This document shows, piece after piece, positions 41,750-56,746 of a stretch of 64,000 nucleotides of DNA; the stretch's first letter is position 1, and each line of letters starts with the position of its first letter. A program made the position numbers and the translations under genes. Source of the stretch: Himantopus leucocephalus (lineage: Eukaryota > Chordata > Aves > Charadriiformes > Recurvirostridae); NCBI GenBank assembly GCA_003993805.1, contig RSEF01000017.1:6762646-6826645 (forward strand). The letters are read 5' to 3'. The notes below the pieces were generated by a model. That model was not told the DNA's origin. It made no database searches and saw nothing but the letters and a program-made list of their open reading frames with translations.

Positions 41750-44700
41750 GTTTTCTGTCTGTGTAATGCATAAGTGCGGCCAGTAGAAGTGGGGTTGAAG
41801 CATTGGGAATGAAAGCAAGAGAGTTTGGGACACGGTCTAGCTGCCACTGCGATGCTGCAGCCGTTACTGAGCTGCGTGGCTGCTGGCGGGCTGCGAAGCT
41901 GCTGCGTGCTGTGCCAGCAAGCCTGGACTGCGGCTCTCCCGGCAGCGCTTAGGCCAAGTGGCACCAGGAGGTCCCTTGTCTCTGCCTGGTGTGTTTATGA
42001 GGTTAAATGAAGCTGAATTGAGCCGGGGTGGACAAAAGCTCTACACTCACAAACCCACTGGTGCTTTTGGGGCAGGGGAGGATGAAGCAAAGGCATGAAA
42101 TTTGGGGGTCTCATCATAGTGTGGCTCGCTGTTTGGTCCTGATGCTCCTCTGACTTTCTGTTTCCCTCTTGACCCCAACCCAGGGAAGGGAAGGGGGGGC
42201 GCTGTGCTGCTGCCCTTGTGGGGGTGGTGGGAAGGTAAGTGGGCAGTGATGACTCCTGGGAGCCCAAGAATGAATAAAGGGAAGGGCTGGTGCTGTGATG
42301 GAAAAGTGGGCTGGGATCCATTTTTGGACTGCAAAATGCATACCAGACCCACCTCCTGCACCCAGTGGGTCCATTTGGCCTGAGCCTCATTTGCCTTGAT
42401 CCAGCCCTATAAACAAAAGCTCAATTAGCTCTGGTGGGGGTAAGCGTGCGAGGCAGGAGCTAGCGCCAGCGTGCATGTGTGTGCATTGTGGCACATCTCA
42501 TTGGGAAAGGAGACTGGCAACCAAAATACTGGGGTTTGGATCCTGACCCTGCCAAGGGTCAAGTACAGTAGTACTCTCTCACCGTGGATGCAGACTGGAG
42601 AGAATAACCTTGCTGGGAGATCCAGAAAATTATAGGTATAAAGCTCTCTGGAAAAAGATGTCCAGAGCTCAGTCTCCCTTTCGTGGTGGGGAATGCACGT
42701 TGCAGTCCTATGCAGTGCTTTGTATTAAGGTCTCAACTTTAGCTTTCCTGTCACTTTTTATACTTACCCCCATTTTATGTATGGGTAAACTGAGGCGTGT
42801 AGAAGTATTTGTGACAAGCCTAGGATCCCGCGTGGTTGGTGGTACGGTGGAGAGCACAGGTTAGAAGTCCTGATTCCGCCTGCACATCCTGCTTGAAGAG
42901 GATGAGCCACTTTGCTGTTTAAAAGGGGTGCAATTCATCGAAGTCCCGTCATTTGTGACTACCAGTTAAGAGGAATTTCCAGCTGCGCCCGCAGCCGCAC
43001 CCTGCCAGTTCTTACGGCTGTACAGCTACATTTTTCATGCCTCATAAATGTTTCTCTCCCTGGTTGCTAAGGGAAAGACCCACACAAACAACTGGGAAAA
43101 CTGAGTACTGCAAAGTAAATAAGCTGAGCAAACAAGGAGATTTTTTTTCATCTCTGATCTAATTGCTGCAGGTGCGTTGTTCAGGGTGTCATGACATGTG
43201 AAAGCAAAGGTTCATGTGCAAAGGAGAATTTCAGCCTTTAAAACTGAAACCTGCATGTGAGCTGGGTCAGAAGGTGGGTTCCATCCTGAACCAAGCTCCC
43301 AGAGCTGCAGACTCGTCCCCTCTCTGCCTTACTGGCTGTTTGGGCTGGAGAGGGAGCAGATGGCGGACAAGCAGTCTTGGGGCTGGCTGCGGGCAGGACA
43401 GAGAGCGCCTGAGTGCAGGGAAGCAAGGCTGGAGCTGAAACTGTTTCTCTGGCTCTCTCTCTCATCTGCTCTGAGGCAGAGGAGGGAGCTGTGTCTGAAG
43501 TGACTCCAATGGCTAGGAGTTAACTCCCGGTGGTCCTCTGCTGTGGGTAGGAGGGCGAGTTGGCAACAAGTGACAGCAAGCGAGAGTCCAGCTGGCAGCA
43601 GGGTCCAGGAGCAAGCTGGTGGAGGGATGCAAAGTCCCTCCTCAGCGTGGTTCAGCTGCTCCATCTGGAGCTCCCACTCATGCGTGTGTGTATGTGCCTG
43701 CAGATAGGGCTGATCAGACGTGAACAGAGGATGCAGCGACCGCTGCAGGCTCCAGAATACATCTGTGGGATACTGTAATGATTGATTTGACATCCTGTAG
43801 CTCAGTTTGCTTTGAGATGACTCTATGTGAAGAAAGGAGGGGCTTTTCAGAACTTTTTGTTTATTCTGGGCATCTTTGGGGTTGTGTTTTTCAGTTCCTC
43901 GCAGTGTTTTCACTGTACCATTCCCTATATGGTGCCTGGTGACTTTGAAAAGCAGGGGTCCTGGTCTTGCGTGGTAATCTTAAAAGCAATCTTCACTATC
44001 TGTCAATGCTCGTTTTGCTTCTGATACCTTTCCCATTGCTATAGCAACAAGTCTCACGTAGGGTGCCAGCATGCTTTCCAGGCGGTGTACGCAGAGAAAC
44101 TGCTTCACCTGCTGCCAAACGGCGATCACTTGTGGAGCAGGAGTGGCTAACTGGCAACTACCCCCAGCTGCTGGGGCTGGAGGTGCAGAGAAACCGCTGT
44201 TAGCTCCCTCGGGCTGACCCTGCTCTCACAGGTATCTCCACTACCTGGAGTTTCCTTGGAATAACAGGGTGACAAAGTACATGTGGGAGTATGTGGTATC
44301 TAGTGCCAGAATCTGGGATTTCTCTCCAAAGGAGAAGCTTGGGATGGCATCAGCCATCTCACCAAGGCTCACTGGGTGTTAGGGGCTGTTTGCCTTTTTC
44401 CCCCTCCCCTTGCCTATAGAGAGGCTGGAAGCTATGCCTCACCTGCAGGGTGCTGATGGAGGAAAGGGGTTGTTTGCCTGCTTCTGCCAAGAGAGCTTGC
44501 CTCTTCCTCTGTCTCCTTCACACATTGTGGTCACTAAATGGGCTCTGGGACACACTCTTGTTCTGCTCTGCCTCCCCATCCTGCTGTCCCTTGCGGTTCT
44601 GTGCAAACCAGAGGCTGTCCCCAGTCATTCAGCTGTGGGTGGCCATCGGATCTGCTGTAGGGTTGCCTTCCCGCTGCAGTGATGCTTGCTGCTGCCTCCG

Positions 44701-47700
44701 TGCCTGGCTTGGTGCTGGCTGGGAGTGCATTTTGCATGCTGTTGTGACTGGTGCGAGCTGTGTAAGCCTGTGCGAATGCCTTGTGTGGGCAGGCCATGGG
44801 CTGTCCGGCTGCTCGGGGCCAAGCGGGGCTGTGCAGCAGATGGCACTGTTGTTTTCCCTATGAGTTACTGGGTTTTGCCTTCATCAGTGCTCAGAAGGGT
44901 CGGTGGTGATGGGAGCTGGAGCATGGCGGGCACCCAGCTCTCTTGGAAAGCAGCGCTTGCCAATCTGGGCTCCGCTGCAGGGAGCAGATCTGCTCTGCGG
45001 AGCTTGGTGTTTGCGTCTTGCTCACCAAGGAGGAGCTGTGTTTGGCTCCTTGGTGATGAGTAATACAAGCCAGCTTCATCCTTGGAGACCTGAGGTCCAA
45101 TCCCAAAGCCACCGTGGGCCTCTGTGAGACTATGTCAATCACTGTGTCCCTCCTATGAAAAGAAAGCCCTGATCTGCAGCTCCCATTTGTGCTTGTTCCC
45201 ACTGTCACCAGTCAACCCATCCCCCAGCTTTCCCTAGGGCTCAGTAAACAACAGACAACCCGTGACCTTTCCATCAATAGTGGCTGGGAGAAGTGCCTTT
45301 GCTGCTTTCCAGGCTGCAACATCTGTGCTGTTTGTGTTGGTGTAGTAGTATTTAAATATGTTCGTGGGCAGCATGGTTCAACATGTTCTGTTGGTGCCCC
45401 TGTGGCTGGAGCAGCACCGGCTGTTCAGGAGTGGCCATGGCAGCCACTGGCAGGCAGCTGTTTGGGTGCTGAGCTGTTCCACATCTCCCAAATATCCAGT
45501 CTGCTCTGCCTGGGGCCAGCCCCCGGCTGCTGCGGGATCCTCTGGCAGCAGCAGAGCCTCCAGATGTTCGCAGGTTTCCCTGCTGGGACTGCCCGAGTCC
45601 AGCCTGCGTGACCTGTAGTGAGGACTCACCCATCTGTTTTCCTTGGGGATTTGCATTTTAAATGGCTTGATTTCTCGGGGCCCTTTTGGCTCCCAAGTCA
45701 CCCCGGGTGCGCCTGCGCATTTGCCCTTGGCCCACTGCCCCTCGCCACCCAGCGCTCTTGGAGCGGGCTCTCTGCGGGGTATCGCTGCAGATACGCGCTT
45801 TCTCCACTGATTTTCCCCTGCATTGCAAGTTTTGGCCGTGGGTCAAAGACAATGTTTGTAGACATGAGCTGACGTCAAAGGCGGCTTGGTGGTGGCGTGC
45901 CGGGGGATCACAGGCTTCCAGGACAGAGTTCCCGCTCCCTCGAGGCCTGGGAGCGTAGCGGGAGTTCATCCTCTGCAAAGATTTACAGCCCCTGGGTTTG
46001 CTGAGCTGTGCTCTGGCACGGCCCCGTGGGCTCCTGCCCTCCTGCGCTTGGGGCTGGTGAACGTTGCGTGCTCCCTGCAATAGCTGTAGCTGCAAATACA
46101 ATGTCCTTCACCACCCTGTTTGGAGAGAGATTTCAAAGATGGGGGAAGGAAGGAAAGAGGCAGGGCGAGGGGGCTGGGGGGAAGGAAGGGGTGCAGCGGT
46201 GCCCTGATGGGTCGCTCGCCTGCTGCAGCTCAGAGAGGGTGGGGAAACCCTCCCTTGGTCTGTTGTGCTTCTGTGTGGGATCTGGTGAAAATCAGAGAGG
46301 CTTTAGATGTGGCGCCGGAGCTCTGGGATGTCAAGGCATCCCAGATAAGGCTCCACACCTCCCTGTAGGGTCTAGAAAAGAAAGGGAGGAGGGGGGAGAG
46401 AAAATGAGTGAGGTGTGGTGTAGATATTGACTGCTGTAGGCTGACCAGAGCTGTTAGGAGGGATCACTGGTGTGGCTGGAGAAGCACTCCTGGCATTATC
46501 AGGGCAGGGGATGTGCAGCTGGGGCACAGGTTGCCGGCACAGCCTAAAGGCGATGCTCTGCCCAGGATTGACGATGTGGCCACGTGAACCTGCTTGCAGC
46601 CTCCCCAAAGGCACGTGCTGGCTGATATTACCCTGAAAGCCATGTCTGGCTTGCACCCTCGCGGGTGGCTGAGGACATCCGCCGTTCCTTCTTATCTTTC
46701 CTCCTCCATGCGGTCCCAATCTGTTTCCCACTCCCTTGCTATAAACGCCCTGCCTGGCCTGAAGGCAGGAAGCAAATGCTGCAAAGGCCACGGCCAGCAC
46801 CGGAGGAACCTGCCTGGCTCCATGTGGGCCATCGGCACGGGATGGGGAGGTCGGGGTCATTTCACAGGGCAGCCCATAGGGCCCCTTTGAAATCTTTGGC
46901 AGCCACCCTGCCCTGTTCTTTTTCTTTTGGCCCCACTGCCTCCCTCTCGCAGCGGATTTCCCACCGCGTGTTTCCTGCCCGTCCCGCTCGGCGCTGTGTC
47001 CCATGCGGTCACGGCTCTTTGTCTCCCTAGAGAAGACACCATTGGCGTGAAAAACAGCCGTGGGTGGTGTGGCAAGGTCCAGGGCAGGCGGAAACACCCT
47101 GGCCAGGGTCGCTGCTGCTGCGTGCCCTGCTCCACTTGATGGGGAACAGGAATATGGCCGGCCCATGGCTGCTTTCTAGCCCCTCTCCAAGGAGGTTGGG
47201 CAGCCCCAGCGAGAGGGCCAGTGGTCAGGTCTGCCAGGAGGGGATGGAGGTGTCTTCCCACGGCAGTGGTGGCTGAGGCATGCAAAAGCATTGGCTGCGC
47301 AGACCTGGAAATCCACTGCTGCCTGAGCTGTGGGGTGTCTGCAGGGCAGATCTGGTGGGTGCTCACCAGGAGAGGGCAGCTGGTCCAGGGCAGGAGCAGC
47401 TGAGGGATGGGGATGAGCTCTGCCTGCGTGGAGGCTGGAGGAGCAGGGGGTGTCCTTTCTCTGGGTGGCTTTTTCCCTGGGAGAAGTCCCACATTAGCTG
47501 CCTCGTGCCCGGCAGGCCAAGGGGAGCACGTCTCCTCCTCATACAAATGTTTAGAGCTTGCGGTTGTTTAAGGGCCCTGTTTTGCTTGGCAGAGGTTGAA
47601 AGTCCCAGCAGGCTTCAAACCCTCCCGTTCAGCATTTCCATGGTGACAGGCAGGCGCTTCTGGTGGCTGTGCTGTCCTCGGTGGCACCAAAATAACAAGG

Positions 47701-50700
47701 CTGGTGCAAGCGCTGCGCCTTGGTGTGGTGGGTTTGCAAGCCAGAGCCTGTGGCCCCGCAGCCTTGTCCCAGTATGGGGAACCGGACACGCTTCTTCCCC
47801 AGTGCTCACGGAGGGCAGTTTTATTTTGCCCCCAGTGGGGTAAGCACCAAGAGGAGGAAGGGTTTTGTTTCGCAGAGCTGTGCCTGGCCTCCTGCTCCGT
47901 CACTGCGCGTGGCCCTGATGGGGATCCCTGCAGCATCATGTCCCCTGGCAAAGAGCTCGTCCTGTGCCTCTGCATTCATAACCCGTCATGGAAAATATTA
48001 GGCCTGGCAATTTGCGATGCTGTGTGAATAACTAATTAAAGGGAAGGGGAGATGACTTATAAATGCTTCCACAGTCTGGGGAAGGTGCATTTCCGCTGGT
48101 GGAAAGGCATTTATCTCCCTCCTGCTGCAGCACAGACCCTCCTCCTCAGGCTAACCGCTGCAGATATCCCGACTGCGCCGTTTTGAGGGGATCTGGACCT
48201 GAAGGGCTCTTAGTTGGATGAGGCATCTGCATCTTGCGCAGTGGCACAGCCCTCCCTGTGGCACTTGGTTGGAGGTCTGGCCACAGCACCCGCGGCTGCT
48301 CTGGTCTCCACCCCTATGTGTGGCATTTCCCCGGGGCTCACCGGAGCACGGAGGCTTGTCATCCTCATCTGGAAATGCAGCGTGGCTCTGGGGTACCCGG
48401 GGCTGGGTGGGAAATTGGGATTTTATGTCCCCTACAACCTTATTTTTATTTTTTTTCCTCCTCACTGGCTGTTGTTTCAAACTAGGGGAAAGGGATACAA
48501 TCTTGAAACGTTTTGTAAATAGAAGTATTCTGAAATACATAAATACGCAGTGAAATTTACATTCTTCCATGAAATGTTTATATATTTTGGCCAAAGCAGT
48601 GTATCTCTTGCTGGGAAACATCTATAAGTATGACCAGGGTGGTGATAATTAGGAAGAGATGGAAATGCAATGACACCTGTCAATATTTCAGGGGCCAAGT
48701 CCTACAAGTTTGCATATGTGGGCACCATTTCCCTGTGCAAGCCCTCCTGGCTCCTTTGCACTTTGGCTGGCGACCTGCAGCCAAAGCACGTGTTTCTTGG
48801 TGGGATCCAGCATGTCTCTGCGGGGGTCACCACCGACACGGCACCTGCCGCTGAGGGTGTTGCAGCCCTGCTTTTGGGGAATTCACCCAGCACCTATCGG
48901 AGCGGAGTGCTGCACCGGGTGGCTCTAACTGCTTATACAACTCCCCTTTGCGCTGTTCCCAGTGCTGCCTGAAAGGGTGTTTAGTTAATAGGATTATAAA
49001 GCTTTCCTGTCGTTAGGCAACGGAAATCAATGGTGGGCCTCCGGGGCTGAGTTTCATCCGATTTACAGCGCAGTCACTAGATGGCTGTGCCGGGTGTGCG
49101 GTGAGAGACTGGTACGGTGCTGGAGAGAAGACGTTCTACCTCCCGTGTTGTGTGCTGCTCTGGTGGGGCCTTCAAATGCAGAGGATGCTCTCGGTCTGCC
49201 GGTGCCAGCCACATGTTTCTCCTGCTGCAGAGGGTCTGGGACCACTCCTGCCACAGTGCCTGGGACCACGCGGGCAGTCAGGATGCTGACGCAGCCCCGT
49301 GGTGCTGGCTGCATGTCCCAAAGAGCTGGACAGTGTTCCCTCACTCCCATGTCTGCTGCTGGGCTGGTGTGGGAAACCCAGGCATTTTCCCTTAATTTAG
49401 CCGAAAATGGTGGCTTGGCGTAAAAGCTGAGAGCAGGCACTGCTCTGCAATGCCTGAGGGGGCTTTGCTGTCCTCTCTGCTGTAAGAAAGCATCTGGAGC
49501 CAGCAGGTTGGTAGGATGGCTCATTAATCTGTCCAATGCAATGTGAGCTCACAGCTCCCCATCCCCAAAATGCAGCGGGCTCCCAGCCCCCGAGGGGCTG
49601 CAGAGCTGGCAGGGGATGGGGCCGGGGGGGTGCAGCCCCCTCCGTGACAGGCTGCACATCTGTGCTGTATGGGGGCCAGGCCTGGGAAAGCTGAGGTCTG
49701 GCCGCAGCCCTTGGGGAGGTCAGGGAAGGGCCTCTGCGCTCTCTGGACTGTGTCCACCAAAGCTGACAGCCTTCGGGTTTGGGCAGTCCCGCCCTGCCGT
49801 GTCCTTGTCCCCCTTGCCCTCCTACAAGGGGGGTCCAGGCTGAGATGCCTCTCCCGCTCTGATCCGGGGCGATGCCTCTTGGGAGAGGTCGGCAAAAGGC
49901 ATCAGCTCCCCTTGCAGCTGAGGAAGCAATGTCGATCCCTTTGCTGTCGTAACGGGAGGGTGGGGAGCTGCCGAACGGGAGCCCTGAAGGAAACTTCCAG
50001 GAAAGTCAGCCTGCTTCAGGAATCTGTGCATCAAGTGTTTCCCATCCCCCTGGCTAACACAAGCTAGCGGAGAGGGGACGGCACATGGTGGAAACTTCTT
50101 TAAACCCCCTAGCCTGCAAAGCAAGCTTGAAGAGGGAGGATCGGGAGAGCCTTTGGCTTAGTGCGTAGGGCTGGAAACCTCTGAGCTGCCACAGCCGTGT
50201 CTCTTATCTCTCTCAGCCCGCGGTTCGTTGTCTGCCAAGTGACACGGAGCAGTGATGTGGATCTGCAGATAACCTCTTGGCCACATGTTATGTAGGCTAA
50301 AGTATGCATGAGGAGCTGAGATGGTTTTAGACTCCACGGCACAGCATCTCGCAGACGAGAGCGGGCTCCAGGGGTGAGGGACAGGAACCTTTGGGTTTGT
50401 TTAAGCTTCAGTTAAGCTCAGGAAAATATGCAGAAGGGAACAACCCTGCCCCGTGCTGGAGGTTCGGCCAGGTGGGTGAATCAGTGGATGTTCTGTCTCT
50501 GGAAAATGCTCCAATGCTTCAGGTAGTGTGTTGTGCACCGCATCTGCGTGCTCCCTCTTTGCATGCAGGCCTGGATGCATGCAGACATATGCCCGGGAGG
50601 TGCCCTGGCCATGCTGCCAGCCTGGTCCCTCACCGCAGACGGCTGCTGCTCTGGCCTGGTTGGCAGGTGGAATAAACCCTCGCAGAGAAATTATAATTGG

Positions 50701-53700
50701 TGACGGCAGGGATTGTCGCAGCTTGCCGGTACCCTCAGCTCTCTGTTTTGCCCCAGCACCTTTCTCTTCTCCAGCAAAGATTTTGTTTGCAGTGGGAAGC
50801 GCCCAGCCATGCTGCCGGGCTGGCGTGGGGAGAGCTGAACTCTGCTGTGCCTGCCCGAGTCCCAGCGAGACGGCTGGCTGCGCTGCCAGGGCATGGTCCG
50901 GAGCTGGCCCGAGAGGAGCCAGGGTGTGCTGATGTTTGGGAGCATATTCTTGGCCCTGTTCTCTCTTAAATCTGTCTGTGCTGGAATGCTGTGGGCTCCC
51001 CTGACGGGCAGATGTTTTGAGAGATGATGGGGCTGTTCCTCAATGTCTGGAGCTGGCAGGGAACAGCTGTGACGGGCACGTGGCAGTTTGTGGCATCCTC
51101 CCACACCGGTACCTCTACAGCCCCCAGCTCCTAAGCCTGCCACGTATGCTCAGCCTGGGGAGTGGGGCGCCCAGGCACAAATACAGTCATCCCAACAATA
51201 TATGCCTAAAATACGCACAGGCCTTGTGCCAGGGTTTCCCTCCTGGAGAGCTGCGCCCAGATCGCTCTGGCAGCATAGAGTGGCTGCATGTGGGATGGGG
51301 AGACTGAGGGGATGTTGTTAAATGGGCTCAGTCTAGCGGGAAACTGAGATTAATTTTGGGGTGAACGAGGAATGGATGGTGGGGGCAGCTATGAACTGCA
51401 AGGAGTTATATGGTGACTGTCCTGCTTGCCCTCCAGCAGCGTGGTGGTACAGGGTGATGGTGCCACTTGGGGCAGGAGGGAGTGGGAAGCTGCTCCGTGA
51501 TGTCTGCCCAGGGATGGGGTCCTTCCTCCGCCTGGCGCAAGGACAGTTGTGCAGTGGCTGGTGGCATTGTGGCCGGAGCAGCGGGTACCCCTCCTCGAGC
51601 AGCTCTGCCCGCCCTGGGCTCCCCAGCCCTGTGCACTTGGGGGCTGCTGCATTAGTGCCCCCGACCTGGGCTCTGTCCCCAGCTCCGGCAGGAGGGTGAT
51701 TATGGAAACTCAATAAACTGTTGCCATGACAGCCTTGAGCTCAGCTCCCTCCCGATGCCGTACCCACCGTGACAGCTCAATATTACCAGCTCCCGTGGGA
51801 CTGATTTCAACAGGATAAAGCGCTTTCAGCATGGGACGATGCAGCTGGATCACAAGCGGCAGAGCCCTTTTATCCTCCCGACGCAGGGAAACGGTCTCAG
51901 AAGCAGAAAGGAGGCGTGTGGGTACCTGACGGTCCCTTTCCTATGGGGAGAGGTGGTCCTCGGTCTTGTTTGCATCCTCTCACAGCCCCATCAGATGCAC
52001 CTCTGGTCTCCGTTGCTGCAGTGACTGTCTCCATGGAGACCGGTCCAGCACAGCCACGTCATGGGACCACGGAGGGGGAGGCCATGGGGAAGCGTCCCCA
52101 TCTCCTCCCCACCGGGACACAATGCCTCCCAGGGTGAGCTCTCAGCCCCCAGGGGAGCGTGAAAATTGAAGTCCCTCAAGTGGCAAATGTGTGGAGGAAT
52201 CCCAAGAAAACTAATTGGTTTTCCCCCACCTCCCCCTTTAATGCTTGTTGGCTTTCACTTTGCATTGGTAATTGCTGCTCTGCACCTATTAAAAGGCCAT
52301 CTCATGCTTTGCGCGGGCTTGATTGCAAATTAATTTTGCATACGTATCTATTCTGGGGAACACAGGAATTTATTCGGCTCAGGATACTGAATGCCAGACG
52401 GGCTTTCCAGAGACGCGAGGTGAAGCATGGGCTGTAGCCGTTGTCGGGAGTAACTTTGAGGGAACGAGGGCAGCTTCTTCAAATAAATGTCTAAAACCAA
52501 GGGTGCAGTACAAATCAATGGGGTTTGTTCTCATCAGTCATTTGGGACAAGACAGATAGATTTCAAATGGGATATACAGAAGCACTCATGAGCTTAGATA
52601 CCAAGGTGCCTTTGATTTTCACTGAGAAATAGGTATCCTATCTGCTCTGGTGTCCTGGAAGTCCCGCTAGGCATCCACCTTCATGTCTGTGCCTGTATCT
52701 GCCTCTCTAAATCTACCTGTAGGCTTTCTGTAAATGCCAAATTTCTTCAGAGGGATGCTATCAGGTTGGGATTTTTGTGTTTTTGAAAGCAGATTTCCTC
52801 TTTCTATTACTGATCACTATCAAAGGGGAAGAGCTGTTGGGATTTTCCATTTGCCTTTCACTCGTCATGCTTTGTTTCCTCTTTGCCTTTCTATCAGCCT
52901 CACACAGTGAAAATAAACCAGTTGGTTTTGTGTCATTTCTCTTCAAGTATAGCATTCTCATGCATGTGCAGGATGCAGTGATGTTTGGGCTTGCGGACAA
53001 CATGTGGAGTTACAATTTCCTTTGAAAAACAAACTCGCCATTGTTATTTCTGTGGAATTCCTTTAATTTTGTGGAAGTCTTTGATGCTTGACTGCATCAA
53101 GCATTGGAGCCAGCCTTCCTTAGGTGGGCCTTTGTCCTTGTGAGTCACTTGGTGTAAGTGACCAGCGTGGTGAGAGAGGTTGGTCACCGGTTCTTGGAGT
53201 ATTCTGAATGTTTGCACCATAGCAGCTATGGTGGGTACTAAGATCCTCCTATGCATGCATTTGTCACTGAAACCTGCGTCCACCTATGCAGAGATTCAGT
53301 TGTGGTCCCTCACGGTGTGCCCAAAATGATGTGCTTGCAGGGTAGCAGAGGCTGTTCAGACCTTAAGGAATGGATGCACTTCCCAGGGCAGGAGTTGGTC
53401 TCTCCCTGGGCGGCAGTAGAGCAGTTTGGAGCAGGATGCATCCAGCATAGGGATTGCAATTTATTTGCCCTGCAGTTGCTCTGTTCCTGCCAAGACTGTT
53501 ACTGGAAAACAGTGTTTTTCCAGTAATCGTTGCTAAGCAGTGAGGTCTCATGATGGGCTTTATCTGCTCAGCTGGATATGCAGGAAACAATAACGCTCCA
53601 GTGCAAAACGAAATGGGAAAGAATCAGTGGCTGTGTTGGGGCTTCCCTGTCTGCCAGAAGTGGCCGCTGGGGTAAGGTGATACCAGGGGGAGATTTCTCC

Positions 53701-56696
53701 TCCACCCCTTGTCGGGCTTCCCCGCTCCTTGGGCTGCCACGCGCTGCGGCTGGGCTCCAGCAGTGAGTTAGTCCTGTGCTTGTGGGGATGGCTCTTCTGT
53801 TACCGATGCAGCGGCACATTTAAGGTGTTCGGCTGCTGTTGCCGGAGGATCTGGGATCGTAACACGGTTTCCACTCATGCCAGCCAGACTGGAGGAGGAG
53901 TAGGATGAGGCTGTCGTTCAAAAGTCTGCGTGGGATCGTCCTGTCTGGGCTGGCTTGACGCCGGGGGAATCTTTGCCTTGTACTTCTGCTGAAAATCTCC
54001 TAATGGGAAATTATTCAAAACCACTTAACCGGTTTCTGTTGAAGGACCGTTATGTTCCCCAGTGATTTATGCAGGTGTCTGGGGAGACTGGTGGGTGGAC
54101 ATGCACAAGCTGACCCCTGGTGAGGAGGGGAAGGTTTCATGCTGTCTTGGGGACTGTGCGGATGCCCACATCATCTGGCTGGTTACCTTTGGCCAAAGCC
54201 TTCCATGTACAGCAGCTCTCGTGTCCCATCAGCCCCTGTCCACTGTGTCCCGTTGCTGTTGGTTTGAGACAGCTCTCCAGAGCGGCTGTTCTTTTGTCCA
54301 GCCTCTGCTGCTGCTGCTCTGCCTGGCACCTCTCCTGGGACTCTGCACTTGTAGTTTTGCTTTCCTTCGCGGTCTGCCTGTGTGGTTTGTGACTTTTCCA
54401 GAATGGCATCTTTCACTTTGGCATGTTTATGGCTGCCTGGTGGGAGATTGCAGGGCTCTGGAGACCAGCAGAGGAGACTGAGTCCCTGCCAGAAGTGTGT
54501 GCTTTGGCGTAGCAACCTCTGCCGTCTATCCCTTGCTGTTACCGTGAGGTCCAGGAGAGCCCCGCAGACCCAGGCACCAGCAGATGGTGGGACTCCTATA
54601 CCTCCACACCACCTTTGCAGACTCTCCTGTTCCCGTGGGAAAGATTAGCTGCTGAACAGGGTGATAAGTGGGTTCCTGGGGACAGTAGCCCTTGGAGATT
54701 CTGGCACTTGAGTGTGAAATCTGTGTCCTCCTTAGGATGTTGGTGCAATCCCGGCTGGCCGAGCCCAGCTTGTTACTGGAAAGTTGTTATTGGAAAGCTG
54801 TGCTTTGCCGACCTGTTGTTGTGGGGAGGTGAGTAACCTGAGCTGGGGCTGAAGCATCGGTTTGAATCACCTTTCCTGGAACCAGAGCTGTGAGTGCTGC
54901 CCGTGCTGGGGGTAAATTTCATTGCTGGTGACGGCACTATGAAATGTGGGAGTGCACATTGTATTGACGCACTAAGACATCATTTATGTACAGGGGCAGT
55001 GACTGGTGATGCCACGGTGTTTCCTGGGCTGTGGCACTACCTGTCTGCCATGAAAAGAGCCAGACAGTTGCCAAAATGCTGTTGGCCAGAAGCAGGGAGA
55101 TGGCCCTGGAAACACTGCTTTGTCTATATGCTGTAGCTGTGACCTCTTTTCTCTCCTCCCCTGCAAGGCCATTCCCAGGGCTGCTGCAGTGCTGCCCTCT
55201 GCGTCCTGTGCTTCTGCTCATCTCGGCCATACGGTGGTTGGAACTTCTGTCTAATTTCCAGTTAAAACTTATTTATGGTGGGTTTATCCCTAAGTGGTCT
55301 TGTTCCAGGCTTGTCCATTAGTTCCCATTCCCACAGCATGTAAGCACTGGTTTTCTCACCCTTTTGTTTATCCTGGGAACGATGGGCTGGACCCCGCTGC
55401 AGTCCCACGTTCTGCCCCGGCGTGCTGGGAAGGTGCCCAGCTCTGACTGCGAGCGGCACGAAGGGTCCATGCATGTGTGAGACCTGTCTAACCCCAGCGT
55501 CTCGGCCGGCTCTGGCTCCTGTGTGAGTGACTCAGCCCAGCCGGGGAGGCCAGGAGGAAGCGGGGCCGGTGCTGGCTGGGCGCTGAGCAGGGCTCGCCAA
55601 GCCCAGCTTACCTAACGCCGCAGGAATGCCCGGCTCAGCAGGGCTCCCCAGCGCTGCTCTGAAACCCAGGCGTGCCGTGAGCCAGTCTTGTGGCCTCGGG
55701 CAGCGGCTGGGTTTGGGAAAGCCGGGACAGGGCTACGCCATCCCAGACCTTTGCCCTGCATACAGCATGGGGCAGCCCCAAAGTGGGACCCGCTGCTGCC
55801 TGCAGCCATGGGAAACCACCCAGAGACGCCTGGAACAGGGGCTGTTCACCCTGATGAGGGCGAGAAGAGGGCCCACGGACTTGGTCCCAGGTTTACTCTT
55901 GTTTGTGAGAGCAACAACGTCTGCACAATATGTGTGTGTAGGTGATACACGTTGCTCCATGTCAACTCTCTCATCCTACTGCTACTGTTGGTGCAAATTC
56001 CGCAGGAAGGTGTTCTTTGTAGCAAAACCACTCCATTTTGTGCCATACTCCCTTTAGCAAAACTCGGTTTTGGAGTCGCAGGCTCTCTCTAGTGGAAAAG
56101 GCAGCTGGTGCCATGCTCACCGGGGCAAAACTTTCCATGCAGAATTGACCTGCAACCAAAATGATCACCAATATTCCCTGTGTTTTAGTGCCATGCTGCA
56201 TTTTCAGTGCCATAAGGTTCCCAAGCACTCTCTGGATGTGAATTATTTAAGCCTCACTGTGGTCCTTGGAGTACAGGAAGGCATTGAGCTGAAACTGCCT
56301 CCAACAATGGGAAGCAGGGATGGAAGAAGAGAAGGAAAGAAAAGGGGAGGCTCCAGCTCCGATCATTCACGCTCTCTGTCTCACACCCTCTCATCCTTCC
56401 AGCCCTGCTTGTTTGCCTGCCACAACAGCCAGAGGGAAATGCTGTGGCTGCTGCAGACCCAGTTTGATCATAATCAGAAATCAACAGCAGGCAGGACCTG
56501 TTGTGTCTCTGAGATAATGCACGGGGTTTGTGAGTGCCATGCATGTAGATGAGGCTGAAAACCTCCCGCCAGTGCAAAGCAGCAGCTGGAGCCAGCACCG
56601 AGATTGCCCTGAAAGAAAGGAGAGGCTGGGGGAAGGCAGCGTGCCGTGGCATGCTCGCAGAGGGCTGTTTCGCCGACCTCAGGAACATCGCCGGCT

Positions 56697-56746
56697 ACAC
56701 ACACGCACACACACAGGCGCACTTGCTCACACACGCGCACACACAG
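56697..56746. repeat. Imperfect CA repeat
   Basis: Interrupted CA dinucleotide array (with CGCA variants) in the RALGDS intron, about 190 bases upstream of the candidate alternative exon. Confidence 0.8.

Noticed and set aside
40798..41964. 388-codon minus-strand open frame over the RALGDS CpG island
   Set aside because: It spans an N, crosses the RALGDS exon and promoter, and is Pro/Arg/Ala-rich as expected from GC-rich DNA with few stops. No family resemblance.
43329..43913. 194-codon minus-strand open frame
   Set aside because: No domain or family signal. Includes a His-Thr run from a CA/TG-rich stretch. Treated as chance.
46280..46330. A VWDLVKIREALDV-like peptide considered as the long RALGDS first exon (VWDAVRLEV in human)
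   Set aside because: Only a few residues agree, the flanks do not match, and no donor follows in the right phase.
46372..47546. Overlapping 264- and 229-codon minus-strand open frames
   Set aside because: They overlap in different frames, lack splice logic or similarity, and match the background of the GC-rich RALGDS intron.
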